A stretch of DNA of 32,388 nucleotides from Gammaproteobacteria bacterium (GCA_016874135.1 VGVE01000034.1:1-32388); one strand, 5' to 3'. Positions 15,664 through 23,508 are shown, numbered from the stretch's first letter. Numbers and translations are program-made. Notes: a model not told the origin generated them from the letters alone.

Positions 15664-16713
15664 TCAACCCAGTGCCAGCCCTTCATGGCGCGCCACACGC
15701 TCGAGTGCGGCTTCGAACAGCGCCCTTGAAGCACCAGCCACCTGCTGCAGATAAACATGCAGGTCTGCTTCAGCCGAGTTCCGGTTGATGCAGCCGGCGC
15801 TGAAGGCCTCGAAACTCGACAACTGCATCAGCAGATCCGCGACGTGGCGTGGGCATTCACAGGCGATGGTCGGCGGCAGGCCGGCAATGGCGGTCAGGGT
15901 GGCGTCGTCGTAGCGCCGCGGCGGTAGCCCGGTCGACGCCGAGGACAGCTGCGGCGCCTGGGCCATCGCCACGGCAGTGTCTTCCGCTGGCCGTCGCGCC
16001 AGAGCCGCTTCGTTAGATCCCAGCCAGACTCCCAGTGCTTCGTCGTCAGGGGGCTCGCGCAGTGTTGCCACGCCGGCATCCGCCAGGGACCGGATGGCCG
16101 CCGATCCGGCGAAGCGGTACACCACCGCTGTGCGCGCAGCGTTCCAGGCGCGCTGCGCCGCTTCCAGTTCTTCGGGCACTTCGGGTCGAAGCTCCGGCGC
16201 GTGCCACACCAGCAGATCGGCAGCCGTGTCCGGACTCGCCTGTGCCGCTTCGGACAACGACTCGAAGATGGCAACCCGTTGCACGGGATGCACCAGTTGC
16301 CGAACCACGGTCGCACGTTGCAGCCGCGCTGCCAGAGCGGCCCCTACCACCACCAGCCGCAGCGGGTCCGAGGTCCGCGCGAGCCCGCGCCCCCCTCCCT
16401 TGGCTTCGCCGTGTGGAGCACGCGATGACTGCCGGGATACCTGTTGCAACTCAGCAGCGTCCAATGCTGCGATCGAGCCGATCGCGTGACCTTGCTCGGT
16501 CAGTTGCCGCAGCAGCAGCACGCGCTGGACGTCGGCCGGCGAATACAGGCGATGTCCCGACTTGGCCGTGGCAGGCCGCACCGCTCCGTACCGCTGTTCC
16601 CAGATGCGCAGCGTGGCCACAGGCATGTTTGCAAGGCGCGCTACCGCGCCGCTGCGAAACATGGGGCCGCTGTCGGGCGGCGCTGACGCGTTGGCAGGCT
16701 GGTTCGGCTTCAT
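15664..16713 (-). CDS. MerR-family regulator of the photolyase locus
   Basis: 349 residues from the ATG at 16713 (MKPNQPANAS); an ATG at 16749 is also possible. The winged-helix domain is clear: MFRSGAVARLANMPVATLRI (18-37), WEQRYGAVRPATAKSGHRLY, then DVQRVLLLRQLTEQGHAIGS. This is the LitR/CarH type that reads T-L-R-x-W-E-x-R-Y. The C-terminal 250 residues look like a decayed Rossmann-type sensor (RLVVVGAALAARLQ, VHPVQRVAIFESL, ADLLVWHAPEL), but the D/E-x-H-x-x-G cobalamin motif of CarH is missing. It lies divergently beside the photolyase operon, so repression of that operon with light- or stress-triggered release is a reasonable inference, not through B12. Confidence 0.85.
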   Translation of the reverse strand: MKPNQPANASAPPDSGPMFRSGAVARLANMPVATLRIWEQRYGAVRPATAKSGHRLYSPADVQRVLLLRQLTEQGHAIGSIAALDAAELQQVSRQSSRAPHGEAKGGGRGLARTSDPLRLVVVGAALAARLQRATVVRQLVHPVQRVAIFESLSEAAQASPDTAADLLVWHAPELRPEVPEELEAAQRAWNAARTAVVYRFAGSAAIRSLADAGVATLREPPDDEALGVWLGSNEAALARRPAEDTAVAMAQAPQLSSASTGLPPRRYDDATLTAIAGLPPTIACECPRHVADLLMQLSSFEAFSAGCINRNSAEADLHVYLQQVAGASRALFEAALERVARHEGLALG

Positions 16714-16866
16714 ATCATGTTGAGTTGCATTTGAGTCAGAATGTAACATATAGACCATGATGTTTAGAACCAACGAGTTGGTAACGAGCTTGATATTCAT
16801 CAGTTTCCGGCTTCCACTGACTCTGTCTTCCAAACCCGTCTCCGGCTGCAATGGTGGCTCTTCCCG
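16714..16866. promoter_or_regulatory. Divergent control region of the photolyase locus
   Basis: About 150 AT-richer bases between the MerR-type regulator (-) and the FAD oxidoreductase (+). A short direct repeat TTGAGT-TGCAT-TTGAGT lies at about 16719-16735, with TGTAACATAT near 16742 and CATGATGTTTAG near 16757. Any of these could be part of a MerR-type operator; none is a clean palindrome. No -10/-35 pair is convincing. Confidence 0.35.
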
Positions 16867-17952
16867 GTGACGCCTGCCCGCACGCGAGTGGCAGTGGTTG
16901 GCGCCGGCATAGGCGGAGCGGCTTGTGCCCGCTGGATGGCGGATGCAGGGCTGGCCGTGGAGGTGTTCGACAAGTCCCGCGGTGTCGGCGGGCGCATGTC
17001 GACCCGGCGCGCAACATGGATCGCCACCGACGGCACCGAACGACTCTCACACTTCGACCACGGCGCAACGGGCTTCACTGCTCACGCGCCGGAGTTCATT
17101 CGCTTCGTCGAGCAGGCCGCCGGCGACGGCCTGTTGTCGCGTTGGGCACCGCGCGTGGCGCCGAATAGTGACGCGCCACCGGATGCATCCGGACTGTGGG
17201 TACCAACGCCTGACATGCCGACCCTGAGCCGTGCTCTGCTGGCCGACCTGCCGCTACACACCGGCTGTACGGTAGAGGCCCTGCGGCGCACCAACGCCGG
17301 TTGGACGCTGGAAGGCAGGGGATCGACGATCGGCGAAGCATTCGCTGCGGTGGTGGTCGCGATGCCGCTGCCGCAGGCCGCCGTTCTGGTGCGGCCGCAT
17401 CAAGCCGAATGGGCACAGCGAGCCGAGGCCGTTGGTATGTTGCCCGGCTGGGTCCTGATGGGCGTATCGGATGAATCGGCAGCCACGTCGGAGTGGGACC
17501 TGGCCTGGCCGGTCTCAGGCCCGGTCGCCTCGGTGGTCCGCAACGACGCCAAACCCGGACGCGAACCTGTGCGCGGCCTGGCGCACTGGGTCGTCCACGC
17601 GACGCCCGAATGGAGCCAGACACACCTCGAGTCTCCGGCAGCAGAGGTTCAAGCCGCGCTGCAAGGTGCGCTGACCGCCTGGCTCGGCCACTCACTGGCC
17701 TGGCACCACGCGGTGGTTCACCGCTGGCGTTACGCCTCAGTGCACGCCTCAGTGCCACGGCCCGCCCATGCCGGCGCACCGTCAGCCGTCGTCACCAAGG
17801 ACGGTTGCTGGTGGGACTCACGTACCGGCCTTGGCGTGTCCGCAGATGCCCTTGGCGGAGCGGGCGTTGAAGGCGCCTGGTATTCGGCACGCGCGTTGGC
17901 AGACCACATCACCGATCAACCGCCTGGATCGCAGACCCCGTGTTACGCGTAG
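16867..17952 (+). CDS. NAD(P)/FAD-dependent oxidoreductase (renalase/amine-oxidase-like)
   Basis: 361 residues starting with GTG at 16867. The sequence RVAVVGAGIGGAACARWMAD (GxGxxG at 12-17) and VEVFDKSRGVGGRMSTRRA form the Rossmann FAD-binding start with the D/E-K-S-R-G-x-G-G-R-x-S/A-T-R motif of renalase-like proteins. FDHGATGFTAHAPEFIRFVE follows. The C-terminus has WWDSRTGLGVSADALGG then GAWYSARALADHI, the second FAD contact. Proteins of this kind often accompany cryptochrome/photolyase genes in proteobacteria, but their reaction is not established. First gene of the operon; the Coq7-like gene follows about 110 bases after its stop. Confidence 0.85.
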   Translation: MTPARTRVAVVGAGIGGAACARWMADAGLAVEVFDKSRGVGGRMSTRRATWIATDGTERLSHFDHGATGFTAHAPEFIRFVEQAAGDGLLSRWAPRVAPNSDAPPDASGLWVPTPDMPTLSRALLADLPLHTGCTVEALRRTNAGWTLEGRGSTIGEAFAAVVVAMPLPQAAVLVRPHQAEWAQRAEAVGMLPGWVLMGVSDESAATSEWDLAWPVSGPVASVVRNDAKPGREPVRGLAHWVVHATPEWSQTHLESPAAEVQAALQGALTAWLGHSLAWHHAVVHRWRYASVHASVPRPAHAGAPSAVVTKDGCWWDSRTGLGVSADALGGAGVEGAWYSARALADHITDQPPGSQTPCYA

Positions 17953-18061
17953 TCAGCTCCCAATGCGCAACGACGCGTTTTCCATGATCAGGACGCGCCC
18001 CGATTTTGCGGTGACCGAAGCGTCCGGCAAGGGCTGGCGCAGACCGGGCCAAGGGACGACG

Positions 18062-18598
18062 ATGGCATTTGAATCTTCGGGTTTGCCGCGTGACGTGGTG
18101 GCCGATCTGCGCACCGACCACGCTGGCGAAACCGGCGCCGTGTGGATGTACCACGGCATCCTCTCGGTCGCGCGCGTCAAGGCACTGCGTGAGTTCGCGC
18201 AGCGGCACCTGGCCACCGAATACGTTCACCTGCGGCGGATCGAGGCCTGGCTCGCGCCTGCCGACCGCAGCCGTCTGTTGCCGGTCTGGCGCATCGCCGG
18301 CTGGTTGACGGGGGCCCTGCCGGCCGTGCTGGGGTCGAAGGCGGTGTACGCGACGATCGAGGCCGTAGAGTGTTTTGTCGGCCAGCACTACGCCGAACAG
18401 ATCGAGCGGCTGCACGCACAGCCCGAACTGACCGCTCTTCGGCAGACACTCGCCGACTGTCAGGCCGATGAGCTTGAGCACCGCAACGAGGCGGCGGCCG
18501 CCGGCGGCAAGGGGCCGGAAGACTGGCTGCCGCGCACCTGGAGCCGACTGGTGCACACAGTTTCGCAGGCGGCGGTCGCTGTCTGCAGGTACGTTTGA
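18062..18598 (+). CDS. coq7: Coq7-type di-iron hydroxylase (demethoxyubiquinone hydroxylase family)
   Basis: 178 residues from the ATG at 18062, preceded by AAGGGACGACG. All six di-iron ligands can be placed: Glu23 in DHAGETGAVWMYHG, Glu53 and His56 in HLATEYVHLRRIE, Glu103 in AVECFVGQHYAEQI, Glu137 and His140 in CQADELEHRNE. The family hydroxylates C6 of demethoxyubiquinone at the inner membrane. Its place in a photolyase operon is unusual, so it may be the cell's ubiquinone enzyme or a paralogue acting on another quinone or phenol. The frame is open further upstream (17963, 17984), but those starts lack good ribosome sites. Confidence 0.88.
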   Translation: MAFESSGLPRDVVADLRTDHAGETGAVWMYHGILSVARVKALREFAQRHLATEYVHLRRIEAWLAPADRSRLLPVWRIAGWLTGALPAVLGSKAVYATIEAVECFVGQHYAEQIERLHAQPELTALRQTLADCQADELEHRNEAAAAGGKGPEDWLPRTWSRLVHTVSQAAVAVCRYV

Positions 18599-18608
18599 GG
18601 AGTTCTGT

Positions 18609-19331
18609 ATGACCGCGATCGCTTCCGAACTCGAGCGCTTTGACAGGCTCAGTTCAACCTGGTGGAACCCGAGCGGACCCATGCGCCCACTGCATGTCAT
18701 GAACGAATTGCGGCTCGCCCATCTGCTTGACCGTATCGCTTTGCACTTCGGCAGGGACAACACAACGTTGGCGGGGCTGCGCGTACTCGACGTGGGCTGC
18801 GGCGGCGGGCTGCTGTCGGAACCCCTGGCGCAACGCGGCGCCGAGGTGGTGGGCATCGATGCGTCCCGTGGCAACGTGTTCGCCGCGAAACGGCACGCGC
18901 AGTCGCAAGGTGTAACGCTGGACTACCGTTTGGGCGAACCTTGCGACGTGCTGCAGCCTGCGGAACTGTTCGACGTCGTGCTGGCACTCGAAGTGGTCGA
19001 GCATGTCGCGGACGTGGCGGACTTCATCAGCACTGCAGCACGACATGTTGCGCCCGGCGGGTTGCTGCTGGCCTCGACGATCGATCGCACATGGAAGAGT
19101 TTTGTCTTCGCGATCATCGGTGCGGAGTATGTTCTGCGCCTCCTGCCCCGCGGCACACACCAGTGGCAACGCTTCGTGCGACCCGGCGAGCTGGCGGCAG
19201 CAGCCACTGGCGCGGGCCTGAGGCGGATTGATCTGCGCGGTATGCGCTACCTGCCGATCTGGCACCGTGCCTCATGGAGCCGGGATACACGGGTCAACTA
19301 CATGGCCACTTTCGTACGGGAAGCGAATTGA
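18609..19331 (+). CDS. ubiG: UbiG-like SAM-dependent O-methyltransferase
   Basis: 240 residues with GAGGAG six to eight bases before the ATG and only 10 bases after the Coq7-like gene. FDRLSSTWWNPSGPMRPLHV then MNELRL is the UbiG N-terminal signature. VLDVGCGGG (59-67) is SAM motif I, and GIDASRGNV and DVVLALEVVEHVADVADF are motifs post-I and II/III. The segment STIDRTWKSFVFAIIGAEYV and LRLLPRGTHQWQRFVRP resembles the alphaproteobacterial/mitochondrial form. UbiG methylates both O-positions of the ubiquinone ring. Together with the Coq7-like protein it makes a hydroxylation-methylation pair. The alpha-like character hints at transfer, which only a tree could confirm. Confidence 0.88.
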   Translation: MTAIASELERFDRLSSTWWNPSGPMRPLHVMNELRLAHLLDRIALHFGRDNTTLAGLRVLDVGCGGGLLSEPLAQRGAEVVGIDASRGNVFAAKRHAQSQGVTLDYRLGEPCDVLQPAELFDVVLALEVVEHVADVADFISTAARHVAPGGLLLASTIDRTWKSFVFAIIGAEYVLRLLPRGTHQWQRFVRPGELAAAATGAGLRRIDLRGMRYLPIWHRASWSRDTRVNYMATFVREAN

Positions 19332-19504
19332 AGGTCACCCTGACATCCACGCACAGGGGCAACAAGCAGTCGTTGCCGAGCAAGCCCTGCGAGGCATGTG
19401 GCCGCCCCATGAGTTGGCGCAAGCGCTGGGCGCGTACCTGGGAAGAGGTCAAGTTCTGCTCCGACGCCTGTCGCAGGGCGCGCGGCGCGGGGTGTCGCAC
19501 ATGA
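19328..19504 (+). CDS. DUF2256 zinc-binding small protein
   Basis: 58 residues if started at the TTG at 19328, which overlaps the UbiG-like stop (TTGA); an ATG at 19274 would give 76 residues by running inside ubiG. The core is LPSKPCEACGRPMSWRKRWA then TWEEVKFCSDACRRAR: two CxxC-type pairs with R-K-x-W-x-x-W between them, the DUF2256 signature. The family is short (about 45-60 residues), so the TTG start fits better. Genes for it commonly sit beside cryptochrome/photolyase genes; function is unknown. Its stop overlaps the next start (ATGA). Confidence 0.85.
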   Translation: MKVTLTSTHRGNKQSLPSKPCEACGRPMSWRKRWARTWEEVKFCSDACRRARGAGCRT

Positions 19505-21048
19505 GTCGTGTTCGCAATCTTGTCATTGTGCTGGGCGACCAGCTCGATCTCGATGCAGCCGTCTTCGACGGCTTCGACCCCGCGCAGGATGCGGTATGGA
19601 TGGCCGAAGCGGACGAGGAATCCACGCACGTCTGGTCGAGCAAGCAGCGTATCGCGATCTTCCTGGCCGCCATGCGCCACTTCGCTCAGGCACTGCGCGC
19701 GGCCGGCCGGCCGCTGCATTACTCGCGGCTCGACGACGCGGACACCCACGGCAGCCTGGCCGCCGCGTTGCGCGCGGCGCTGGAAAAACTCAACCCGCAG
19801 CGTGTGCTGATGACGGCGCCGGGCGAGTGGCGCGTTCTGCAGGCGTTTAAGGGTGTGGTGGAACAGGCCGGGCTGACACTTCAGATCGTCGAAGACCGCC
19901 ACTTCTTTTGCACAGTGCGTGAATTCGCCGCGCATGCGAAGGGGCGCAAATCGCTGCGACTCGAGTACTTCTATCGCGAGCTGCGGCAGCGGCACGGGGT
20001 GCTGATGCACGAGGGTAAGCCGATCGGCGGCCGCTGGAATTTTGATGCCGACAACCGCGAGACCTTCGGCGCGCAGGGCCCGGGCGAATTGCCACCACGC
20101 GCCACTTTCGCGCCCGATCAGATCACGCGCGCTGTGATTACCTTGGTCGAGACGCGTTTCGCGCGGCACCCTGGCACGCTGGACAGCTTTGCCTGGCCGG
20201 TGACGCGTGCGCAGGCCCTGCAGTCCCTGCACATCTTCATCGAGCAGCGGCTGCCGTATTTCGGTCGCTTCGAGGATGCGATGTGGCCGGGCGAACCATG
20301 GCTCTACCACTCACATCTCTCCGCCGCTTTGAATCTCAAGCTGTTGACCGCACACGAGGTGGTGCAGGCCGCGGAAGCGGCATACCACGCCGGCAAGGTG
20401 CCGTTGCCAAGCGCCGAGGGATTCATCCGGCAGGTCCTTGGCTGGCGTGAATACGTCCGCGGCATCTACTGGACACAGATGCCGGACTACGTAGAGCTCA
20501 ACGCACTGGCAGCGACGCAGGATCTGCCCACGTGGTACTGGACCGGCAACACCGACATGGCCTGTCTGCGCGACACCATCACGCAGACGCTGGCGCACGG
20601 CTACGCACACCACATCCAGCGGCTGATGGTCACCGGCCTCTTCACGCTGCTCCTCGGCGTGCGGCCAAAGCAGGTGCACGCCTGGTACCTGTCGGTCTAT
20701 GTCGATGCCGTGGAGTGGGTGGAGCTGCCCAACACGCTGGGCATGAGCCAGTACGGTGACGGTGGTCTGATGGCGAGCAAGCCCTACGTCGCCACCGGCA
20801 AGTACATCCAGCGCATGGGTGGTGGTTGTGCCAACTGCCGCTACGACCCGACCGAGCGCACCGGCGAGCGCGCTTGTCCTTACACCACGCTGTACTGGGA
20901 TTTTCTGATGCGCCACGAGAAGTTGCTGGCCAAAAACGCGCGCATGGCGCTGCAGGTGAAGAACGTGGCGCGCCTGAGCGCCGCGGAACGCGCGGCCGTG
21001 GTACAGCGCGCCGACGCCATTCGTGATGGCCGGGTGGGTGCATCCTGA
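19501..21048 (+). CDS. Fe-S bacterial cryptochrome/(6-4) photolyase (PhrB/FeS-BCP type)
   Basis: 515 residues from the ATG at 19501. The N-terminal Rossmann-like antenna domain starts RNLVIVLGDQLDLDAAVF, the family's first strand, with WMAEADEESTHVWSSKQRIA. The FAD-binding helical domain includes QVLGWREYVRGIYW, YAHHIQRLMVTGLFTLLLGV and LPNTLGMSQYGDGGLMASKP. Four cysteines at 355, 443, 446 and 459 have exactly the spacing (88, 3, 13) that I recall for the [4Fe-4S] ligands Cys350/438/441/454 of Agrobacterium PhrB. It should repair (6-4) photoproducts using blue light, with FAD and possibly a lumazine antenna. ATG overlaps the DUF2256 stop; the stop overlaps the next gene (TGATG). Confidence 0.93.
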   Translation: MSRVRNLVIVLGDQLDLDAAVFDGFDPAQDAVWMAEADEESTHVWSSKQRIAIFLAAMRHFAQALRAAGRPLHYSRLDDADTHGSLAAALRAALEKLNPQRVLMTAPGEWRVLQAFKGVVEQAGLTLQIVEDRHFFCTVREFAAHAKGRKSLRLEYFYRELRQRHGVLMHEGKPIGGRWNFDADNRETFGAQGPGELPPRATFAPDQITRAVITLVETRFARHPGTLDSFAWPVTRAQALQSLHIFIEQRLPYFGRFEDAMWPGEPWLYHSHLSAALNLKLLTAHEVVQAAEAAYHAGKVPLPSAEGFIRQVLGWREYVRGIYWTQMPDYVELNALAATQDLPTWYWTGNTDMACLRDTITQTLAHGYAHHIQRLMVTGLFTLLLGVRPKQVHAWYLSVYVDAVEWVELPNTLGMSQYGDGGLMASKPYVATGKYIQRMGGGCANCRYDPTERTGERACPYTTLYWDFLMRHEKLLAKNARMALQVKNVARLSAAERAAVVQRADAIRDGRVGAS

Positions 21049-22292
21049 TGATGCCGCCGGAGCTGTTTCCACCCACACTCGACGAAGCACATGCGCGCAT
21101 CGCCGCCGTGCGACCCACGGACTACGCGCGCAGCCGCAATGCCATCGATGGCGCGGTGACGCGGCTGTCGCCCTACATCACTCATGGCTTCGTCAGCTTG
21201 CCTGAGGTGCTCACCGGTGTGGCCCCGCGGTACCGGCTCGATGTGCGGCACAAGTTCGTCTTCGAACTGGGCTGGCGCGAGTACTTCCATCACGTCTGGC
21301 AGCACCGGGGCGAGCAGATCCTAGACTCGCTGCATGAGGGACCTTTACCCGAACACGCCTATGCCACTGAAATGCCGGCAGACATCCGCCAGGCACGAAC
21401 CGGCGTCCCCGTGATCGACCAGGCCGTGCGTTCGCTCTACGCCACCGGCTACCTGCATAACCACGCCCGCATGTGGCTGGCCAGCTACGTGGTGCACATG
21501 CGCAAGGTTCACTGGCGAGTGGGTGCCGACTGGATGGTGGCGCACCTGCTCGACGGTGACCTCGCCAGCAATCACCTGAGCTGGCAATGGGTGGCCGGTA
21601 CCGGCAGCCACAAACCCTACCTCTTCAACGCCGACAATGTGGCACGTTATGCATCCTCCGCCTGGCACAGCGCGGGCAGCGTGCTTGACACGACTTACGA
21701 AGCGCTGGACGCCATTGCGCGCAGCCCGGGTCCGGTACCGGTGCGGCCATTGGACGAGGGAATCGATGAGCCCACGTTGTCGTCGCAGCCATCAACCGGT
21801 ACCGCGCCCCGAGCCGCCGATGTCACAGGCCACGATGTCTGGCTGATTCATCCCTGGGCGCTGGGGCAGCCTCCGGCCGACTTGCCGGAAGGATGCCTGC
21901 ATGTAGCCTGGTGGCCAGCGGAACACCACGCAGTCTGGCCGTGGAATGCGGCGCGCTGGCGATTCGCGGGTATACGCATGTCGACCCTGGCGACCGTGCA
22001 TTGGCATGGCAGCCACGCACAGCTGGCACAGGCTCTGGTAGCCGCACGTTCGGTACAGACCATCGCCGACGAACACATCGGCAAGAGGCTTCCGCCGAGC
22101 GTGAACCAGCGTCCCCCGCATCGCCTGTTTGCCGAGGTGAATCGCCCCTGCGCCTCGTTCTCCACCTGGTGGAACCGCGTTACACGAAAACTGGAACAGC
22201 TGTCGGACCTGCCGGGTCTGCGGGCACAGATGGAGCGAAGCTCGACGGGACCGTTGTTCGCTACGGCGGGACACGTCCGTGAAAAATGCTGA
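21048..22292 (+). CDS. Photolyase-like FAD-binding protein with atypical domain order
   Basis: 414 residues. Residues about 20-235 match the helical FAD domain of photolyases and cryptochromes: SPYITHGFVSLPEVL, FELGWREYFHHVWQHRG, GVPVIDQAVRSLYATGYLHN then HARMWLASYVVHM, and WQWVAGTGSHKPYLFNADNV. The usual N-terminal antenna domain is absent. Instead, residues about 255-400 follow with VWLIHPWALGQPPADLPEG, LHVAWWPAEHHAVWPW, TLATVHWHGSHAQLAQALVA and FSTWWNRVTRKLEQL, which looks like an alpha/beta domain placed after the FAD domain. Whether it repairs DNA or acts as a sensor is unknown. Last gene of the operon; the ATG overlaps the stop of the Fe-S photolyase gene. Confidence 0.88.
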   Translation: MMPPELFPPTLDEAHARIAAVRPTDYARSRNAIDGAVTRLSPYITHGFVSLPEVLTGVAPRYRLDVRHKFVFELGWREYFHHVWQHRGEQILDSLHEGPLPEHAYATEMPADIRQARTGVPVIDQAVRSLYATGYLHNHARMWLASYVVHMRKVHWRVGADWMVAHLLDGDLASNHLSWQWVAGTGSHKPYLFNADNVARYASSAWHSAGSVLDTTYEALDAIARSPGPVPVRPLDEGIDEPTLSSQPSTGTAPRAADVTGHDVWLIHPWALGQPPADLPEGCLHVAWWPAEHHAVWPWNAARWRFAGIRMSTLATVHWHGSHAQLAQALVAARSVQTIADEHIGKRLPPSVNQRPPHRLFAEVNRPCASFSTWWNRVTRKLEQLSDLPGLRAQMERSSTGPLFATAGHVREKC

Positions 22293-22385
22293 TGAATGAA
22301 GCGCTTGTCTGGGGAGGGATTGACTCGCGCCATCCTTGGCGCTCGCCCCTGCGCTAACGCTCCGGGGCGCCGCGTGCGCAGCGTC

Positions 22386-22430
22386 CCAAACGGCTGTCCT
22401 GCCGTTTGGTCGAACCCTCTTCGAGGGTTC
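22386..22430. repeat. Stacked hairpins downstream of the photolyase operon
   Basis: Two perfect hairpins follow each other: CCAAACGGC/GCCGTTTGG (22386-22394/22401-22409, 9 bp) and GAACCCTC-TTC-GAGGGTTC (22412-22430, 8 bp). A GC-rich self-complementary stretch precedes them (22350-22384). Neither has a T-run on the plus strand. The second resembles a tRNA T-arm sequence (GAACCCTC also occurs in tRNA-Ser at 22503-22510). The remainder of 22293-22385 holds nothing else I recognise. Confidence 0.5.
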
Positions 22431-22447
22431 TCATCACTGCCTTGTGT

Positions 22448-22489
22448 CCGCCAATAAAAAAGGCCCTGACAGGCCTCTTTTATTGGCGG
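22448..22489 (-). terminator. Terminator of tRNA-Ser, part of a 42-base palindrome
   Basis: Reading minus, the tRNA 3' end is followed by AGGCC-TGTCAG-GGCCT with a T6 run, a standard intrinsic terminator. The structure is larger: CCGCCAATAAAA (22448-22459) and TTTTATTGGCGG (22478-22489) are perfect 12-base complements around the GGCC/GGCC core, so the outer arm pairs with the CCGCCA 3' end of the tRNA itself. Confidence 0.8.
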
Positions 22490-22571
22490 AGAGGGAGGGA
22501 TTCGAACCCTCGATACGTTGCCGTATACACACTTTCCAGGCGTGCTCCTTCAGCCGCTCGGACACCTCTCC
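22484..22571 (-). tRNA. tRNA-Ser (anticodon GGA)
   Basis: 88 bases with encoded CCA. The acceptor stem GGAGAGG pairs with CCTCTCC. The D region reads TGTCCGAGCGGCTGAAGGAG, the anticodon arm GCACGCCTGGAAAGTGTGT shows loop CTGGAAA (GGA reading UCC/UCU), a long variable arm ATACGGCAACGTAT forms the extra stem of class II tRNAs, and the T-arm is GAGGG-TTCGAAT-CCCTC. All positions fit tRNA-Ser. Confidence 0.96.
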
Positions 22572-22613
22572 GGAAACAATTGTCCGGACGCTACATCCGG
22601 ACTGGAATATGGA

Positions 22614-22723
22614 GGCGACCCACACAGCCACGCTCCGGCACACGCATCAGTTGTTACCGTTGCTCCCTTCCGGGCCTGGCGGGGTTCACGACCTAGCGTT
22701 GCGAAGGGACCGGGTGGGTCACC
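22614..22723 (-). ncRNA. ffs: Signal recognition particle RNA, small bacterial (4.5S) type
   Basis: About 110 bases. The conserved domain IV core reads GCCAGGCCCGGAAGGGAGCA on the minus strand, with GGAAGG...AGCA forming the Ffh-binding internal loop. The ends pair well: GGTGACCCAC (5') with GTGGGTCGCC (3') over ten positions with one G-U pair. It scaffolds Ffh for co-translational membrane targeting. It is transcribed toward tRNA-Ser, 42 bases away. Exact ends are set from the terminal stem and may be off by a few bases. Confidence 0.93.
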
Positions 22724-22815
22724 ATAGGGCGGCGTATGCTAGCGGCATTCCCTGGCGAAAGCACCGCCGAGGCTCACAATCACGGCGCCCTCAGCGCGAC
22801 CCTGATTGACGAGAA

Positions 22816-23508
22816 TCAAATGAAAGGCGCACCCTTGAGAAGCCGCTGCATCTCACGCGCGGTTTCTACTGCACGTTCGCGGGTGTAACCCTTGCTTGCT
22901 GCAGCGATCATCAACCCGATGTCATGTTTGGCGACCTGCTGGGTGGCCTCCACCGGAACCTGCGTAATCCAGGCGGCCTGATAGATCGGGTTAACCTGGC
23001 GATAGACGAGGGACGCCATCACTGCGACATCCACCCAACCGTCAAATTCTCCCTCGGCCGCAATCTCTTCGAGTCCCCGCGAATAGGTCCTTCGCCGAAT
23101 CGCGGAAAACGTGGGAGGCTCTACAGTGGTGAAAAACGGCATGAGCGCCCTGGAGTAGGCCCGGTGTTCATTGGTCAGCTCGGCGACCCTGTCAATAACG
23201 AAGAACACACGGTCAATTCCACGCTCCACGGGTGCCGAGTCCATTTCCGAATACACGCGGGTAAACATCTCTTCCACGGCGCTGCGCAGCAAGTCTTCCT
23301 TGCTGCCGAACTGGTAGTACAAGGTCTTCGGCGTGACCCGCGCGGTTTTCGCAAGTTCGCGCATATTCACGCCTTCATAGCCTTTGCGGGTAATCAGGTC
23401 GCGGGTGGCGCCAAGGATGCCCTGACGCATCCGCTTCTGCCGTTCGGAGTACCGTTTCGGTGTGACGCGGGTCTGGGAAACCAGAACAGGCCTTTCAGTC
23501 ATATTCAT
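22816..23508 (-). CDS. TetR/AcrR-family transcriptional regulator
   Basis: 230 residues. The N-terminal helix-turn-helix spans about 22-70: RQGILGATRDLITRKGYEGV, NMRELAKTARVTPKTLYYQF then GSKEDLL, the standard TetR motif with recognition helix VTPKTLYYQF. The C-terminal ligand-binding domain is helical and family-specific (VEEMFTRVYSEMDSAPVERG; NPIYQAAWITQVP). It has a second in-frame ATG three codons in (MNM). It is divergent from the TonB-dependent receptor, 250 bases apart, so control of receptor expression is plausible. I could not find a clear palindromic operator between them. The ligand is unknown. Confidence 0.9.
   Translation of the reverse strand: MNMTERPVLVSQTRVTPKRYSERQKRMRQGILGATRDLITRKGYEGVNMRELAKTARVTPKTLYYQFGSKEDLLRSAVEEMFTRVYSEMDSAPVERGIDRVFFVIDRVAELTNEHRAYSRALMPFFTTVEPPTFSAIRRRTYSRGLEEIAAEGEFDGWVDVAVMASLVYRQVNPIYQAAWITQVPVEATQQVAKHDIGLMIAAASKGYTRERAVETAREMQRLLKGAPFI

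Noticed and set aside
19294..20310. Minus-strand 338-codon frame opposite the photolyase gene
   Set aside because: High GC gives long antisense frames here; no family-like sequence is visible, while the plus strand has a clear Fe-S photolyase.
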